This document shows positions 4,388-5,322 of a stretch of DNA of 5,322 bases, piece after piece. Under the pieces are notes generated by a model that worked only from the letters and a program-made list of their open reading frames with translations, was not told where the DNA came from and did not search any database. The translations under genes and the position numbers were made by a program. The DNA comes from Verrucomicrobiota bacterium. GTDB lineage: Bacteria; Verrucomicrobiota; Verrucomicrobiae; Opitutales; CG1-02-43-26. The first letter of the stretch is position 1, and every line of letters starts with the position of its first letter. The stretch spans positions 1 to 5,322 of the forward strand of contig JABDAI010000067.1 in the NCBI GenBank assembly GCA_013289195.1. The letters are read 5' to 3'.

Positions 4388-5322
4388 ATGTGGCAACGAA
4401 TAATTAAAACACGCTTCTTAGAACTCTCAAAGCAATTCCCTGCAATTTTCATCTTGGGTCCTAGACAGGTTGGCAAAACCACTTTGGCTCAAATGACTTT
4501 TCCTGAGGCTATTTATTATGATTTGGAAGATCCTTTGACTCAAAGTTTGTTCAAGAATGATTTTGTTTATCATTTAACAAAGGATAATGATCAAACACTT
4601 ATTTTAGATGAGGCACAAGTAGTTCCCGAAATTTTTCCAGTTTTACGCTCGGTTATCGATAAAAAAAGAAAAGTTAATGCTCAATACATTATTTTAGGTT
4701 CTGCACAACCCACACTCATACGTTCTATTTCCGAATCTCTTGCAGGTCGCGTAGGAATGATTGAACTTTCGCCTCTTATGATGCAAGAAATTCATAATGG
4801 AACACCCCAATATAACTATAAAACTGCCTGGCTTAAGGGTGGATTTCCCGATGCTATTCAAGGTGATTTTAGAACCTGGTGGGAAAATTATTTAAGAACT
4901 TTTATAGAACGCGATCTTAGCATGTGGGGAATTAATACAGATCCCATTCTGATGAGGCGATTTTTAACAATGTTAGCTCATCAGCAAGGAGGCATTTTCA
5001 ATGCAAGTGAATTTGGACGCGCATTAGGCGTTACCTATCATACTGTTAACAGATATCTTGCCATTTTAGAACAGACTTTTCTGATTAGACAATTACAGCC
5101 TTACTACATCAATATTAAAAAACGCTTGGTCAAATCTCCTAAAGTCTATATCCGCGATTCAGGACTCCTTCATCATTTGCTCAATATCAGTACTTTTCAA
5201 GAACTCGAATCCAATTCCATTATTGGACAAAGTTGGAAAAGCTTTGTTCTAGAGGATATTCTTCGTAGAGAACAAGCAAGCAATCCATTTACACAGTTCT
5301 TTTTCTGGCGCACACAAGCCGG
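4388..5322 (+). CDS. AAA-type ATPase with DUF4143 domain, copy 2 (cut by window end)
   Basis: The frame is open from ATG 4388 to the right edge: 311 complete codons, no stop. It is a clear paralogue of the ATPase at 261. Walker A is GPRQVGKTT (24-32), Walker B is LILDE (71-75), the sensor-like strand is ILGSA (102-106), and ESLAGR (116-121) is identical in both copies. W-L-K-G-G-F-P (148-154), FIERDL (172-177), a helix-turn-helix-like segment (about 205-224) and KVYIRDSGL (252-260) follow in the same order. The cut falls near residue 311 in FFFWRTQA, so the later nuclease-like residues (the Asp and E-x-K) lie outside the window. Where copy 1 has G-x-S-W-E (Glu291), this copy has G-Q-S-W-K (Lys284), losing the first acidic residue of the PD-(D/E)XK-like set. 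Codon use (CGC/CGT for Arg, mixed Gly codons) resembles the neighbours rather than copy 1. A hairpin ends five bases before the start and there is no linear Shine-Dalgarno. Confidence 0.93.
   Translation, partial: MWQRIIKTRFLELSKQFPAIFILGPRQVGKTTLAQMTFPEAIYYDLEDPLTQSLFKNDFVYHLTKDNDQTLILDEAQVVPEIFPVLRSVIDKKRKVNAQYIILGSAQPTLIRSISESLAGRVGMIELSPLMMQEIHNGTPQYNYKTAWLKGGFPDAIQGDFRTWWENYLRTFIERDLSMWGINTDPILMRRFLTMLAHQQGGIFNASEFGRALGVTYHTVNRYLAILEQTFLIRQLQPYYINIKKRLVKSPKVYIRDSGLLHHLLNISTFQELESNSIIGQSWKSFVLEDILRREQASNPFTQFFFWRTQA

Overview
The window is an AT-rich bacterial chromosomal segment with four complete genes, one gene cut by the right edge and possibly the last codons of another at the left edge. 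The secreted SGNH hydrolase, the NAPE-PLD-like metallo-hydrolase and the multicopy-type DUF4143 ATPases fit an amoeba- or host-associated Gram-negative such as an environmental chlamydia (Parachlamydiaceae-like). That placement is an impression from gene content and base composition; no marker gene here proves it.

Layout, left to right: a possible gene end (3-56); a leader with three inverted repeats (94-254); an AAA-type ATPase with a C-terminal DUF4143 / PD-(D/E)XK-like domain (261-1448, +); a hairpin overlapping its stop codon; a convergent secreted SGNH/GDSL esterase (1515-2459, -); a short divergent promoter region; a metallo-beta-lactamase-fold hydrolase (2618-3601, +, restarted at an internal ATG); a DJ-1/PfpI-family protein (3667-4209, +); a 178-base gap holding two long, closely related perfect hairpins; and a second, paralogous DUF4143 ATPase (4388 to the window end, +).

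The most interesting signal is the leader architecture shared by the two ATPases. Each is preceded by a pair of related hairpins. In both, the second hairpin ends only 5-6 bases before the ATG. Three of the four hairpins share the 13-base apex GRAGTCWRYCTYC, although their outer stems differ completely between loci. The two hairpins upstream of the second ATPase differ by three adjacent base-pair changes, each matched on the other arm. This suggests a palindrome-associated ATPase family: either the hairpin is a target or mark recognised by the encoded ATPase/nuclease-like protein, or it is an RNA structure controlling its translation. The first ATPase also has G-rich coding-strand composition and AGR/GGR codon use unlike the rest of the window, consistent with a separate origin.

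The three genes between the ATPases look like ordinary chromosomal genes: a secreted lipid-type esterase, a zinc hydrolase and a stress or carbonyl-detoxification protein. Nothing in the sequence ties them into one pathway. The metallo-hydrolase and DJ-1 genes could be co-transcribed (65-base gap).
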